Assembly: GCA_031553775.1 (NCBI GenBank)
Contig: JAVBLA010000005.1
Span: 166,633-230,632 of the forward strand
Source: JAISFI01 sp031553775
GTDB taxonomy: Bacteria > Bacteroidota > Bacteroidia > Bacteroidales > Azobacteroidaceae
Direction: 5' to 3'
Length of the DNA: 64,000 bases
How positions within the stretch are numbered: position 1 is the stretch's first letter; each line of letters starts with the position of its first letter. This document shows positions 9,066 through 19,253 of this stretch, piece after piece. The notes under the pieces were generated by a model. It had not been told where the DNA came from and made no database searches. It was given only the letters and a program-made list of their open reading frames with translations. The position numbers were made by a program, and so were the translations under genes.

Positions 9066-11819
9066 TCAAACAACAATATTCACAATTTTACCCGGTACCA
9101 CTATCACTTTTTTGGGTGTTTTACCTTCCAGCCATTTTTGAGAACTCTCATGAGCAAGTACTGTTTGCTCGATAGCTTTCGGATCGGCATCTGCCGGGAA
9201 TTCTAAAGTAAAACGTGCTTTCCCGTTAAAGGAAATCGTATAGTTGATGCTGTTTTCTTTCAGGTATTCTTCGTTGAATACCGGATAGGAAGCATCGCAA
9301 ACAGAAGTTTGATGGCCCAGTGTATGCCACAGTTCTTCTGCGATATGGGGAGCAAAAGGAGCCAGTACAACGATCAGTTCGTCGAGGATTGATTTTTTGT
9401 TGCACTTAAGGCTGCTCAGTTCATTGACACAGATCATAAATGCAGCCACTGAAGTATTGAAAGAGAAGTTTTCAATGTCGTAAGCTACTTTTTTGATCAG
9501 TTTGTGAAGAGATTTGAGTTCTTCGGGAGTAGCCGGTTCCTCGCTCAGGCTTAGTTCTTCTCCTTTATAGAAAAGATTCCATAATTTACGCAGGAAACGG
9601 TGTACGCCGTCGATTCCGTTGGTATCCCAGGGTTTGGATTGTTCCAGCGGTCCGAGGAACATTTCATACAGGCGCAGGGTATCTGCTCCGTATTTTTCGG
9701 CAATCATATCCGGATTAACCACATTATAGTAGGATTTCGACATTTTTTCTACGGCCCATCCGCAAATGTATTTACCGTCTTCCATGATAAATTCTGCTGT
9801 TTGGTATTCCGGGTTCCAGGCTTTGAACGCTTCTATGTCCAGGGTGTCGTTGGAAACGATGTTCACATCCACATGGAGAGGAGTGGTTTCGTATTTGTCC
9901 CTGAGATTCAGGGATACGAAAGTATTGGTATCCTTGATCCGGTATACAAAATTCGATCGTCCCTGGATCATTCCCTGGTTGATCAGTTTTTTGAAAGGTT
10001 CTTCTTCGCAAATCAATCCCAGATCAAAAAGAAATTTGTTCCAAAACCGACTGTAAATCAGGTGACCGGTGGCATGTTCCGTTCCACCTATATATAGGTC
10101 GACATTTTTCCAGTATTGGTTGGCTTCTTTGGAAACCAGGGCCTGGTCGTTACGGGGATCTTCATACCGCAGGTAATAAGCGGAAGATCCGGCAAATCCC
10201 GGCATAGTGCAGAGTTCCAGCGGATAGCCGTTATACGTCCAGTTTTTTGCCCTTCCCAAAGGAGGCTCACCTTTTTCCGTCGGCAGGAATTTATCGATTT
10301 CCGGGAGTTCCAGCGGCAGGTCTTTTTCATCTACCGTGTAAGGCATTCCGTCTTTATAATAGATAGGGAAAGGTTCTCCCCAATAGCGCTGGCGGCTGAA
10401 AATAGCATCCCGCAGGCGGAAATTCACTTTTACCTTACCTAATTGGTTTTCCCGGACATATTCTTTGGTTTTTTCGATCGCTTCTTTCACGGTCAGTCCA
10501 TTCAGGAATCCTGAATTTATCATAATACCTTCTTTGGCATCGAAACTTTCTTCAGAGATATCGCATCCTTCGATCAGCGGGATGATGGGCAGGTTGAAAT
10601 GCCTGGCAAAAGCATAGTCACGGCTGTCGTGAGCCGGAACAGCCATGATGGCCCCGGTTCCGTAACCGGCCAATACATAATCGGAAATCCAAATGGGGAT
10701 AGCTTCTCCATTGAAAGGATTGATGGCATACGAACCGGTGAAAACACCCGTTACCCTCCGGTCGGCGATCCGTTCGCGTTCCGTCCGGCGTTTCACATTT
10801 TCCAGGTAGGCATCTACTTCGGCCTGTTGTGCCGGAGTAACCACCTGTTTTACATAATCCGATTCGGGCGCCAGCACCATAAAGGTACCACCGAAGATAG
10901 TGTCTGCCCGTGTTGTAAAAACGGTAAATTCCACATCCGAATCTTTGATTTTGAAGTGGATTTCGGCCCCTTCGCTTCGTCCGATCCAGTTTTTCTGTGT
11001 CTCTTTGAGAGAATCGGTCCAGTCTACCTGATCTAATCCGTTGAGCAGGCGTTGTGCATAGGCGGATACCCGGAGGCTCCACTGACGCATCAATTTCTGT
11101 TCCACAGGATGTCCCCCGCGAACGGAAACCCCTTCGCTGACTTCATCGTTAGCTAATACCGTACCTAAGGCAGGACACCAATTAACCATGGTATCTGCTA
11201 AGTAAGCGATCCGGTAGTTCAGCAATATTTCCTGTTGTTCTTTTTCGGACTTATTATTCCATTCATCTGCCGTAAAGCTCAGTTCTTCCGAACAGGCAAT
11301 ATTCATATCCTGGGTTCCCTGGGTTCTGAATACTTCTATCAATTCTTCAATCGGGCGGGCCTGTTGTGCGTCATAACAATAATACGAATGGAACATTTTT
11401 ACGAATGCCCACTGGGTCCATTTATAATATCCGGGCTCGCAGGTCTGGATTTCCCGGTCCCAATCAAAAGAGAATCCGATTTTATCCAATTGCTCCCGGT
11501 AGCGGGCGATATTGTTTCTGGTAGTAATGGCCGGATGCTGACCTGTTTGGATAGCATACTGCTCTGCGGGAAGTCCGTATGCGTCATAACCCATCGGATG
11601 GAGGACATTATAACCCTGTAATCTTTTAAATCTGGAATAGATATCGGAAGCGATATACCCTAGCGGATGTCCCACATGCAAACCAGCTCCGGAAGGATAA
11701 GGAAACATATCCAGGACATAATACTTCGGTTTGGCAGGATCTTCTTTTACCTGGTAAATTTTATTTCTTTTCCAGTATTCCTGCCATTTTTGCTCGATCT
11801 CGTTAAAATTATACTCCAT
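9066..11819 (-). CDS. leuS: Leucine--tRNA ligase
   Basis: 917 residues. The class I signature HIGH-type motif is [16 protein letters not shown] near residue 41, and the second signature KMSKS is in [17 protein letters not shown] near 690. The CP1 editing insertion is present ([13 protein letters not shown], then [20 protein letters not shown] with the conserved Asp). The C-terminal anticodon-binding and tRNA-clamp regions follow. It charges tRNA-Leu and edits norvaline and isoleucine. It is transcribed towards the histone-like gene, but that gene has its own promoter. The ATG is supported by the -7 box 30 bases upstream. Confidence 0.98.
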   Translation of the reverse strand: MEYNFNEIEQKWQEYWKRNKIYQVKEDPAKPKYYVLDMFPYPSGAGLHVGHPLGYIASDIYSRFKRLQGYNVLHPMGYDAYGLPAEQYAIQTGQHPAITTRNNIARYREQLDKIGFSFDWDREIQTCEPGYYKWTQWAFVKMFHSYYCYDAQQARPIEELIEVFRTQGTQDMNIACSEELSFTADEWNNKSEKEQQEILLNYRIAYLADTMVNWCPALGTVLANDEVSEGVSVRGGHPVEQKLMRQWSLRVSAYAQRLLNGLDQVDWTDSLKETQKNWIGRSEGAEIHFKIKDSDVEFTVFTTRADTIFGGTFMVLAPESDYVKQVVTPAQQAEVDAYLENVKRRTERERIADRRVTGVFTGSYAINPFNGEAIPIWISDYVLAGYGTGAIMAVPAHDSRDYAFARHFNLPIIPLIEGCDISEESFDAKEGIMINSGFLNGLTVKEAIEKTKEYVRENQLGKVKVNFRLRDAIFSRQRYWGEPFPIYYKDGMPYTVDEKDLPLELPEIDKFLPTEKGEPPLGRAKNWTYNGYPLELCTMPGFAGSSAYYLRYEDPRNDQALVSKEANQYWKNVDLYIGGTEHATGHLIYSRFWNKFLFDLGLICEEEPFKKLINQGMIQGRSNFVYRIKDTNTFVSLNLRDKYETTPLHVDVNIVSNDTLDIEAFKAWNPEYQTAEFIMEDGKYICGWAVEKMSKSYYNVVNPDMIAEKYGADTLRLYEMFLGPLEQSKPWDTNGIDGVHRFLRKLWNLFYKGEELSLSEEPATPEELKSLHKLIKKVAYDIENFSFNTSVAAFMICVNELSSLKCNKKSILDELIVVLAPFAPHIAEELWHTLGHQTSVCDASYPVFNEEYLKENSINYTISFNGKARFTLEFPADADPKAIEQTVLAHESSQKWLEGKTPKKVIVVPGKIVNIVV

Positions 11820-11848
11820 GATTTTTCTGATTATATCGTATGAGGACG

Positions 11849-11856
11849 CAAAGGTA
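11849..11856 (-). promoter_or_regulatory. -7 box for leuS
   Basis: Minus strand TACCTTTG matches TAnnTTTG; predicted start about 11842, leader about 23 bases. Confidence 0.6.
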
Positions 11857-12174
11857 AAAAGTTTTATCGATTGAGGGAAATGTATGGGGAAAAACTGGAG
11901 ATGATATGTTATTGTGAGCTGGAACTTATGTATTTCTATATCTCCTAATTTTCATTTGCATAACGTAAAAAATGTTTATCATTTGTCTTTTTTATCCGAA
12001 AAGACTTATCTTGCACGTTTAAATCACAAGCCTGAATCCAGCAAAGTTACAAATGCAGGTAAGAAGAACTGAATCAGTACATTTCTGTAATCTGTATTTT
12101 TCATTTGGGAGATTTAGGATAATAGAAAAACAGTAATATGCGATGATATAGGTTTTAAATAAAATACATTTTTT
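11857..12174. other. Intergenic region between leuS and efflux operon A
   Basis: No gene seen. It holds the operon A promoter (11982-12014) and a predicted untranslated leader of about 150 bases, long for this genome; no clear riboswitch or T-run hairpin was found in the leader. Confidence 0.5.
11982..12014 (+). promoter_or_regulatory. Putative promoter of efflux operon A
   Basis: TTTG at 11982-11985, 21 bases, then TATCTTGC at 12007-12014, one mismatch from TAnnTTTG. Spacing is right for a Bacteroidetes -33/-7 promoter. Confidence 0.45.
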
Positions 12175-13446
12175 GTGTTAACATCCCGATTCAACCTTAT
12201 TTTATACCTGATATTACTCTTGCTTCTTTCTTCATGTTCCCATGGAGATACAAATCTATTGACTTATTCTGTTTCAAGCCGGGATTTTGAAGATATTTTA
12301 ACCATAGACGGATTTGTGGAACCGGTAAAGTCGACCACTTTGGTATGCCCCAGGGATCTGGAGGGTACTATTACTTTTATTGTTGAAGACGGGACTTATG
12401 TGGAAGAAGGAGATGTGGTGTGTACCATAGAGATGAAGGAATTACAAACCAGCTATGATGAATTACAGACCAGCCTGGAAAATGCCGAAGCCGACCTGAG
12501 TAAAACAATAGCCGATTTAAACCTCCAGTATGCTTTGCTGGAAGCCCAGGTCAAAAATAACGATGCTGATACGAAAATTGCTGCATTAGATTCCCTGCAG
12601 TTGGCTTACCTCACTCCCTCACAAAGAAAAATCAAAGAACTGGAATTGGAAAAAGTATCTATTGAAAAGATCCGGTATGATAAAAAGTTACAGGCTCTCC
12701 GGGTGATCCAGCAATCGGAAATCAAAAAACAGGAATTGGGAATTCAACGTTTTCACAACCGGATCCAGTACACTAAGGATAGGTTGGAAGAATTAACGTT
12801 AAGATCTCCCCAAAAAGGAATGGCGATCAGGTCCCGTAATTTTATGACCTGGCAAAAGAACCAGGTAGGAGATCTGGTATGGAGTAATATGCCTTTGGTA
12901 ATTATTCCGGAATTGGCACAAATGAAAGTAAAAATCCTGGCATCTGAGAAAGATTTCAAGCTGATCAGTGTGAATGATTCGATCCACTATACTTTTGATG
13001 CTATGCCGGATCACACAGCCTGGGGTAAGATCCTGAAAAAAGCACCTATCGGCCAACCCCAGAAGCAAGGCTCCAAAGTGAAATTTTTTGAGATAGAAGC
13101 TTCGGTAGATAGTATGACCGCCCTTCCGGAACCGGGATTTACCGCTAATTGCCGGATTTTGTTGAAACAGGTGAAAGATACGATTGTCATTCCTCAGATT
13201 GCCATTTTTGAAGAAGATTCGATGAAAGTGGTGTTTGTAAAAAGGAACAAATCGTATGAGATGAGGCAGATACAAACCGGCCTCTCATCGCCCAAAGAAG
13301 CTGTTGTATCTTCCGGACTCCGGAGAAAAGAGACGATTGCGCTGACAAGGCCTCCATCGTCTATGCTAAAAGGAACTTCATTGTTGTCGGATTCGATAGC
13401 GAAACGGCATAAATTAATGAAATGGCATATCGATTCTAACTTTTAA
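12175..13446 (+). CDS. Efflux adaptor lipoprotein (HlyD/MacA-like), first of three
   Basis: 423 residues from a GTG start. The only nearby upstream ATGs run straight into stops, and the GTG frame gives a clean lipoprotein signal ending LLLLLSSC. A lipoyl/barrel-sandwich half precedes a long coiled-coil hairpin at about 85-200, rich in Glu, Lys and Leu (KIKELELEKVSIEKIRYDKK). The returning lipoyl half (LTLRSPQKGMAI) and beta-barrel and membrane-proximal domains follow. These proteins bridge an inner-membrane pump to a TolC channel. First of six genes read together; a second adaptor starts 9 bases on. The C-terminal tail past 400 is longer than usual and basic. Confidence 0.82.
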   Translation: MLTSRFNLILYLILLLLLSSCSHGDTNLLTYSVSSRDFEDILTIDGFVEPVKSTTLVCPRDLEGTITFIVEDGTYVEEGDVVCTIEMKELQTSYDELQTSLENAEADLSKTIADLNLQYALLEAQVKNNDADTKIAALDSLQLAYLTPSQRKIKELELEKVSIEKIRYDKKLQALRVIQQSEIKKQELGIQRFHNRIQYTKDRLEELTLRSPQKGMAIRSRNFMTWQKNQVGDLVWSNMPLVIIPELAQMKVKILASEKDFKLISVNDSIHYTFDAMPDHTAWGKILKKAPIGQPQKQGSKVKFFEIEASVDSMTALPEPGFTANCRILLKQVKDTIVIPQIAIFEEDSMKVVFVKRNKSYEMRQIQTGLSSPKEAVVSSGLRRKETIALTRPPSSMLKGTSLLSDSIAKRHKLMKWHIDSNF

Positions 13447-13455
13447 TTTTCTATT

Positions 13456-14724
13456 ATGAGTGTAAAACAAAAATATATTCTATCCATGAAAAATTCAGTT
13501 TTTCTTTTTCTTTTACTGATTGTGGTTCTGGCAGGTTCCTGCAAAAAGAAAGAAACACAACAGGATGTTCCCGTAGGATCGGTAATGAAAGGAACTCTTT
13601 ATTTAGATATACACGAAGAAGGAGAAATAGAGGCTATCCGTTCCATTCATCTGGCATCTCCCAATATTTCATGGAGATATGGAAACCTCAAAATTACGGA
13701 AATAGTGAAAGACGGACAAGAAGTAAAAGCTGGAGATACCTTGCTCGTTTTCGATCCCTCTGAGGTGCAGAAAGGAATTGTAGAAGCCGAATCCAGGTTG
13801 GAAATCAGCAAAGCAGAACTGGAAAAGATCAATGCACAGCAACAGTCTGATATGGAAGAACTGAAGGCCGATTACGAAATAACCCGGATTTCGCAGGAAA
13901 TATCAAAAATCCGTTTCGAATCGGCAGGATACGAATCGAATATCAAGAAAAAAGAAATACAGCTAAATCTGGAGAAAGCCGATATTGCACTTGAAAAAGC
14001 CAAAGAACAAATTGAGAATCGGATCAAGATACAAAAAGAAGAGATCAAACAGAAGAATCTTTCTATCGAACAGGATAAATCCAGGTTGAAAGAAGCGTAT
14101 GAAACCCTGGAGAAACTTCTTGTGGTAACTCCTGCTCCGGGAATTGCCATCATCAACCGGAATTGGAGTAGCGGAAATAAATTTCAGGTAGGCGACCAGT
14201 GTTGGGCCGGCTCTCCGTTGATTCAATTGCCGGACTTGTCGGCGTTGAAAGCCACAGTCAACATCAATGAAGTCGATATAGCCAAAATAATCAAAGGCCT
14301 TCGGGTGGAAATCAAGCCGGATGCTTTTTCAGACAGTATTTTTACCGGTTCCGTAAACGCGGTGGCCAATTTAGCCATAAATAAAGAAAAGTCGACTAAA
14401 ATCAAGGTCTTTCCGGTGGAAATACTGATCAATGAAGCCGATAAAAATTTATTGCCAGGCATGACCGTCAGTTGCCGTATTATTATTGACAAAATCGAAG
14501 ATGTTCTTTATGTTCCCATCGATGCAGTCCGCTCTGAAGAAGGAAAAACCTTCGTTTACAGGAAAACATCCGGCGGATACGAAAAAACAGAAGTGGAAAC
14601 CGGATCTTCCAATTCCGATTACATTGTTATCACGAAAGGATTGAAGGAAAAAGATAAAGTAGCTTTAACCGATCCTTTTGCCGGAGAGAAAACTAAAGAA
14701 GAAAAAGCAAAAGAGAAGAAATGA
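13456..14724 (+). CDS. Efflux adaptor lipoprotein (HlyD/MacA-like), second of three
   Basis: 422 residues. A lipobox (VVLAGSC) follows the hydrophobic segment. The ATG at 13486 would give a more ordinary short signal peptide and is an equally good start. Lipoyl half-motifs flank a coiled-coil hairpin at about 110-215 dominated by EKINAQQQSDMEEL and KEEIKQKNLSIEQDKSRLKE. The return strand LVVTPAPGIAII and the barrel domain (ATVNINEVDIAKIIKGLRV) follow. It ends in a very lysine-rich tail (GEKTKEEKAKEKK). Its ATGA overlaps the start of the third adaptor, so the two are translationally coupled. Confidence 0.85.
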   Translation: MSVKQKYILSMKNSVFLFLLLIVVLAGSCKKKETQQDVPVGSVMKGTLYLDIHEEGEIEAIRSIHLASPNISWRYGNLKITEIVKDGQEVKAGDTLLVFDPSEVQKGIVEAESRLEISKAELEKINAQQQSDMEELKADYEITRISQEISKIRFESAGYESNIKKKEIQLNLEKADIALEKAKEQIENRIKIQKEEIKQKNLSIEQDKSRLKEAYETLEKLLVVTPAPGIAIINRNWSSGNKFQVGDQCWAGSPLIQLPDLSALKATVNINEVDIAKIIKGLRVEIKPDAFSDSIFTGSVNAVANLAINKEKSTKIKVFPVEILINEADKNLLPGMTVSCRIIIDKIEDVLYVPIDAVRSEEGKTFVYRKTSGGYEKTEVETGSSNSDYIVITKGLKEKDKVALTDPFAGEKTKEEKAKEKK

Positions 14725-15773
14725 TGAAATATTTGCATTTTATTTTTCAAAAGGATGAAAACAACCGGCTATTCTTTATTTCCCGTTTGTCATTGATCTG
14801 TTTCTTTTCTATTACATGTTGCTTTATAGCCTGTAACCGGGGAGAAAAAGGGGTAGACGCAGAGGAAGATAAGGCCGGTAAAACCATCATTGAAACCGGA
14901 GAATTGGCTGCTGTGAATTCACAATCGTTTGTTTTGCCACGTTATGGCCGTTATTGGTATGAAATGAGGGTGATCGGTATTCTGGAACATGGAGCTATTG
15001 TGAAGGCCGGCGATTCGATTATTCAATTGGATCCCACGGAAATCAAAAAATTCATTATCGAACGCGAAAGTAACCTGGAGACACAACTGGCCTCACTGGA
15101 AAAACTGAAAGTGGACCAGGACAACCGGATGAATGAACAGGAATCGAATATCAAAAGCGGTATTGCGTCGTTCAATCTTAAAAAAATAGAATTGGAATCT
15201 TCCCGATTCGAATCGGAAAGATTCCGGAAAATTAAAGAACTCGAATTCGAACAGGCTAAAATAACGCTTGCCAAGGATGAAAAAAAATTGAAATTTGCAG
15301 AAGTTATCAATTATAATGATCTGAAAATCCAGGAAATCCGGGTGAAACAAATTCAGGATGAAATTAAAAATGCGTATGGTATATTACCTACCCTTACCCT
15401 GCGGACTCCTATTTCAGGTGTATTCCAAATTGCTCAAAACAGAAGAACCGGTACCTTGGTGAAAATAGGCGATAATCTCTATTTTGGTAATAATCTGGCT
15501 AATGTTCCTGAACTGGCAAAAATGAAAGTGAATACTTTTATCAATGAGAACGATTTTCTGAAAATCAGGATAGGACAGAAGGTGGCAATCCGCTTAGATG
15601 CAATGCCTGCTGTGGTTTTTGACGGTGAAATTACTTATATCGGGAAATTATGTCATCGAAGGGATGAGAAATCCAAAGAAAAAGTATTCGATGTAGAGGT
15701 GAAAATAGCAAAACCTGATGAGAGGTTGAAGCCGGGTATGACGGTTAGTTGTGAATTTTTAGAAAACGATTGA
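14721..15773 (+). CDS. Efflux adaptor lipoprotein (HlyD/MacA-like), third of three
   Basis: 350 residues, the shortest of the three. A long N-region precedes the hydrophobic core and lipobox CFIAC at about residue 38. The coiled-coil hairpin spans about 110-210 (LEKLKVDQDNRMNEQESN, IKELEFEQAKITLAKDEKK), followed by LTLRTPISGVFQIA and the barrel motif MKVNTFINENDFLKIRIGQK. It overlaps the previous gene by 4 bases and touches the permease gene. The three adaptors are clearly paralogous in layout but differ in hairpin length and C-terminus, so they are not recent duplicates. Confidence 0.84.
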   Translation: MMKYLHFIFQKDENNRLFFISRLSLICFFSITCCFIACNRGEKGVDAEEDKAGKTIIETGELAAVNSQSFVLPRYGRYWYEMRVIGILEHGAIVKAGDSIIQLDPTEIKKFIIERESNLETQLASLEKLKVDQDNRMNEQESNIKSGIASFNLKKIELESSRFESERFRKIKELEFEQAKITLAKDEKKLKFAEVINYNDLKIQEIRVKQIQDEIKNAYGILPTLTLRTPISGVFQIAQNRRTGTLVKIGDNLYFGNNLANVPELAKMKVNTFINENDFLKIRIGQKVAIRLDAMPAVVFDGEITYIGKLCHRRDEKSKEKVFDVEVKIAKPDERLKPGMTVSCEFLEND

Positions 15774-15775
15774 TC

Positions 15776-17014
15776 ATGCAATATGAAGAGAATATACGGT
15801 TAGCAATCCGGGGACTGGCCGATCACAAGTTCCGTTCCTTCCTGACAATGTTGGGGATCATTTTCGGTGTGGCATCTGTTATCACCATGCTGTCTATCGG
15901 CGAAGGAGCCAAGCGCGAAGCGATTGCCAAGTACCAGGATCTCGGGGTGAATAATGTCATTGTCCGGGAAAAAAAGTTATCGGATGAGGAATTGGAAGAG
16001 GTCAGGGCAAAATTTTCTCCGGGTTTATCCATCCAGGATGGAGCTGTGATCAAGGAAATTGTTCCGGGAGTTGTCAATGTATCCTCCCAGGCGGAAATTA
16101 CGGCAGATGTGAAATATGCCGATAAATCGGTTAAATCGACGGTTATCGGCATTACCCCGGCATTTTTCGGTATGATGAATTATAAGCCGCAAAAGGGAGA
16201 TTTTATCGATGATCGCCAGTACAAAGAGAAACTCAAAGTCTGTATACTGGGATCCGGAGCTGCTACCACTTTATTCCAACAGGAAGATGCGTTGGGGAAA
16301 ATGGTAAAAATAGAAGACCAGTGGCTGGAAGTTATCGGGGTGCTCGAATCGAAAACACTCTTTACAGAAACTGTAGGGGAGCTGGCTGCCAGAGACCTGA
16401 ATACGGATGTTTATGTTCCCTTATCGACATTCCTGAATCGCTTTACCCGGGAAAATGAACTGTCGAGCGAGATCCAGCAAATCACGGTGCAGATAGATAA
16501 TTCCAATCGCTTGGTGGAGGCTTCCGGGCTGATCGATGAAATCCTGAAAAGGCATCATTTCAATAATAACGATTACAGTATTGTAATTCCTTACGAACTC
16601 CTCAAACAGGAAGAAAAGGAGAAGGAGATCTATAATTTCCTGTTAGGGGCCATTGCCGCTATTTCCCTTATTGTAGGAGGTATAGGAATTATGAATATCA
16701 TGCTGGCCACGGTCATGGAACGTACCCGCGAGATCGGTATCCGGAGGGCTATCGGTGCCCGCAAGGCAGATATCATGAGCCAATTTGTGAGCGAGGCTGT
16801 TGCAATCAGTATTACAGGAGGAATTATCGGGGTATTATTGGGTATTACTCTTTCGGTGACTGTTTCTTTTTTTACCGATGTGAAAACCTACATCCAGCTG
16901 TATTCCATCCTGATTGCCTTTGCTTTTTCGGTGATCGTGGGTATCAGTTTCGGTTATCTTCCGGCTAAAAATGCGGCGAACCTGAAGCCGGTCGACTCCA
17001 TCCGTTACGAATAA
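15776..17014 (+). CDS. MacB-type ABC transporter permease (efflux operon A)
   Basis: 412 residues from the ATG at 15776; a TTG six bases earlier would overlap the preceding stop. The first membrane helix with the MacB/FtsX signature FLTMLGIIFGVASVITMLSI lies at about 20-45. A large periplasmic domain follows (about 45-270), then three more helices: LLGAIAAISLIVGGIGIMNI, the cytoplasmic coupling stretch ERTREIGIRRAIGARKADI, and two C-terminal helices. This mechanotransmission family does not move substrate through the membrane but drives periplasmic extrusion through the adaptor/TolC duct. The ATPase is encoded separately downstream. Confidence 0.92.
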   Translation: MQYEENIRLAIRGLADHKFRSFLTMLGIIFGVASVITMLSIGEGAKREAIAKYQDLGVNNVIVREKKLSDEELEEVRAKFSPGLSIQDGAVIKEIVPGVVNVSSQAEITADVKYADKSVKSTVIGITPAFFGMMNYKPQKGDFIDDRQYKEKLKVCILGSGAATTLFQQEDALGKMVKIEDQWLEVIGVLESKTLFTETVGELAARDLNTDVYVPLSTFLNRFTRENELSSEIQQITVQIDNSNRLVEASGLIDEILKRHHFNNNDYSIVIPYELLKQEEKEKEIYNFLLGAIAAISLIVGGIGIMNIMLATVMERTREIGIRRAIGARKADIMSQFVSEAVAISITGGIIGVLLGITLSVTVSFFTDVKTYIQLYSILIAFAFSVIVGISFGYLPAKNAANLKPVDSIRYE

Positions 17015-17017
17015 ATA

Positions 17018-17725
17018 ATGCAGGCCATGTTGATAGAAATCAAAAAACTGACAAAAAATTATGCTATCGGGGAAAGTGAGATCCCCGCTTTACAGGATAT
17101 AGATCTCCGGATCGAAAAGAATGAATATGTGGCAATTATGGGTCCTTCCGGTTCCGGGAAATCTACCCTGATGAATATTCTTGGTTGCCTGGATACACCT
17201 TCAAGCGGGCATTATTATTTCAATGGAATGGATGTGAGTAGCCTGGACGACGACGCTCTTTCCCGGATGAGGAACAAGGAAATCGGGTTCATTTTCCAGA
17301 ACTTCAACCTGCTTCCGCGCCTGAATTCCCTGCAGAATGTGGAGCTTCCTCTGATTTATGCGGGGACTCCCGGACATGAACGAAGGGAAAGAGCCCTGAA
17401 AGCATTGGAAAGAGTCGGTTTATCGGATCGTATCGATCACAAACCCAGTGAATTGAGTGGAGGACAACGCCAACGGGTAGCCATAGCCAGGGCTCTGGTA
17501 ACCAATCCGGGAATCCTGCTGGCAGATGAGCCTACAGGAGCTTTGGACTCCAGGACAGGAGAAGATATCATGCGGCTGTTCCATGACCTTCACCAGGAAG
17601 GAAACACTATCATCCTCATTACCCATGAGCAGGAAATAGCCGATTATGCCAACCGGAATATCTATATCAAAGATGGGATGATTCATTCCGACCGGTTGAA
17701 CGGGAATAAGAAACGGATTATATAA
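17018..17725 (+). CDS. ABC transporter ATP-binding protein, MacB/LolD type (efflux operon A)
   Basis: 235 residues. Walker [10 protein letters not shown] near residue 43, Q-loop [21 protein letters not shown], signature LSGGQRQR, Walker [13 protein letters not shown] and the switch histidine in ILITHEQE are all intact. The QNFNLLPRL sequence is typical of the MacB/LolD/FtsE branch. It starts 3 bases after the permease stop and is followed 31 bases later by the TolC gene. Presumably dimerises under the permease of this operon. An alternative ATG nine bases downstream is possible. Confidence 0.95.
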   Translation: MQAMLIEIKKLTKNYAIGESEIPALQDIDLRIEKNEYVAIMGPSGSGKSTLMNILGCLDTPSSGHYYFNGMDVSSLDDDALSRMRNKEIGFIFQNFNLLPRLNSLQNVELPLIYAGTPGHERRERALKALERVGLSDRIDHKPSELSGGQRQRVAIARALVTNPGILLADEPTGALDSRTGEDIMRLFHDLHQEGNTIILITHEQEIADYANRNIYIKDGMIHSDRLNGNKKRII

Positions 17726-17756
17726 TTTAAGGCAAGGACATATAAATCAATTGAGT

Positions 17757-19247
17757 ATGAAAAAAATAGTTGTAGCAGTCCTGATCTCAGTCATTTGCAG
17801 TTCCGTATCCGGATCTGACACGTATCATCTTACTTTGGAGCAAAGTATTGAAATTGCTAAGGAGAAAAGTTATAGGATGTTACAATTAAAACAAAGTCTG
17901 CAAATTGCAGAATACAATTTGCAGACAATCACTAACAGGCTGAAGACCCATATAGACCTGAATATCACTGCACCCCAATATTCCGAAGAAATACGTACTA
18001 CGCCGGATACAACAGCTACATATTACTCGGTTAAACAATTGAATTATAACGGCAACCTCACTATTAACCAACCGCTTCCGACTGATGGACGCATATATGT
18101 TGAAAATAAATTATCTGCCTTCGATGACCTGAAAAATGAAAAAAGATCATCGAATATGAGTACACGTATAGGTTTTGAGCAACCTTTAGATGCATTTTAT
18201 GGATACAACAATATCAAATCTACCCTTAAAAAGGCACAATTAGCATATGAACAATCCAATAAGTCATTGAAAAGAGAAGAACTGGAGCTGATTTATCTGA
18301 TTAGCAGGTCATATTATAATTTATTATCCTTGCAGAAAAGTGTGGAAATAGCTTATTTAAACCTGGAACGTCAAACGGAGGCTTTTGAAATATCGAAAAA
18401 TAAATATGAAGCCGGCTTGATCCGGGAAGTGGATGCTTTGCAAATGGAAGTGGATCTGGCTGAGGCTCACAGCAGTTACGATATCGCAATCCTTAGCCAG
18501 TCGTCGTCATTAAATTCATTTAAAGAATCACTCGGGATAAATCTGACCGACAGTGTTATTTTGAATAGTGAAATGAAATATAAAATCGTTGCTATTGATC
18601 CTGAGAAAGCGGTTAGCCTGGCATTGGAGAATCGTTTGGAAATCCGGGAGCAGGAAATTCAGATCGAGCTCCAAAAATTGACGATCAAAGAACAGAAAGC
18701 CAATGGAATGATCAGTAGTAAAATCAATGCTTACTGGGGTAAAGAAGGTGCATATACCGATCCCTATAAAGAGGATATTTACTCTTCTCTTTCAAACTCC
18801 ATTAACTATTCTTACAGGAATATGATTGACCGGCCTTACAGTTATGGCGTCGGGTTTACCATATCCGTTCCCATCTTGGATTGGGGAGAAAACCGTTCAA
18901 TGGTCAGGGCTGCAGAGGCCCGTCTGAAACAGAATACTTACAGAAAAGAAGAAGTGGAACGAGAAATAGAAACCAAAGTCCGGAACCTGGTATCCAGTGT
19001 ACAAAGCAATTTAAAACGATTGCAATTACTTGAAAAAAACGTATCAGTGGCCGAAAAAAGCTTTGAAATCACCCGTCAGCGTTTTTCCGACGGGGATATC
19101 GACAGCCAGTCACTGGCTTTGGAAAGGAACCGTTTGAATAATGCCTACACAACTCATTTAGGAGCCTATATCAATTATCAGTTGACATTGACGGAATTGA
19201 TGAAAGATACTTATTACGATTTCCAGAACGAATCGATGATGAAATAA
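17757..19247 (+). CDS. TolC-family outer-membrane efflux channel (operon A)
   Basis: 496 residues from the ATG at 17757 (a TTG at 17751 is less likely). Signal peptide MKKIVVAVLISVICSSVSGS. Two repeats of the outer membrane efflux protein fold follow: helical hairpins such as LEQSIEIAKEKSYRMLQLKQ and SLALENRLEIREQEIQIELQ, plus beta segments that enter the membrane (YGVGFTISVPILDWGENRSM, the usual VPIFDWG-type motif). It supplies the exit duct for the upstream pump. It ends 6 bases before the stop of the oppositely oriented operon B; no terminator is visible in that gap. Confidence 0.9.
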   Translation: MKKIVVAVLISVICSSVSGSDTYHLTLEQSIEIAKEKSYRMLQLKQSLQIAEYNLQTITNRLKTHIDLNITAPQYSEEIRTTPDTTATYYSVKQLNYNGNLTINQPLPTDGRIYVENKLSAFDDLKNEKRSSNMSTRIGFEQPLDAFYGYNNIKSTLKKAQLAYEQSNKSLKREELELIYLISRSYYNLLSLQKSVEIAYLNLERQTEAFEISKNKYEAGLIREVDALQMEVDLAEAHSSYDIAILSQSSSLNSFKESLGINLTDSVILNSEMKYKIVAIDPEKAVSLALENRLEIREQEIQIELQKLTIKEQKANGMISSKINAYWGKEGAYTDPYKEDIYSSLSNSINYSYRNMIDRPYSYGVGFTISVPILDWGENRSMVRAAEARLKQNTYRKEEVEREIETKVRNLVSSVQSNLKRLQLLEKNVSVAEKSFEITRQRFSDGDIDSQSLALERNRLNNAYTTHLGAYINYQLTLTELMKDTYYDFQNESMMK

Positions 19248-19253
19248 CCGGGA

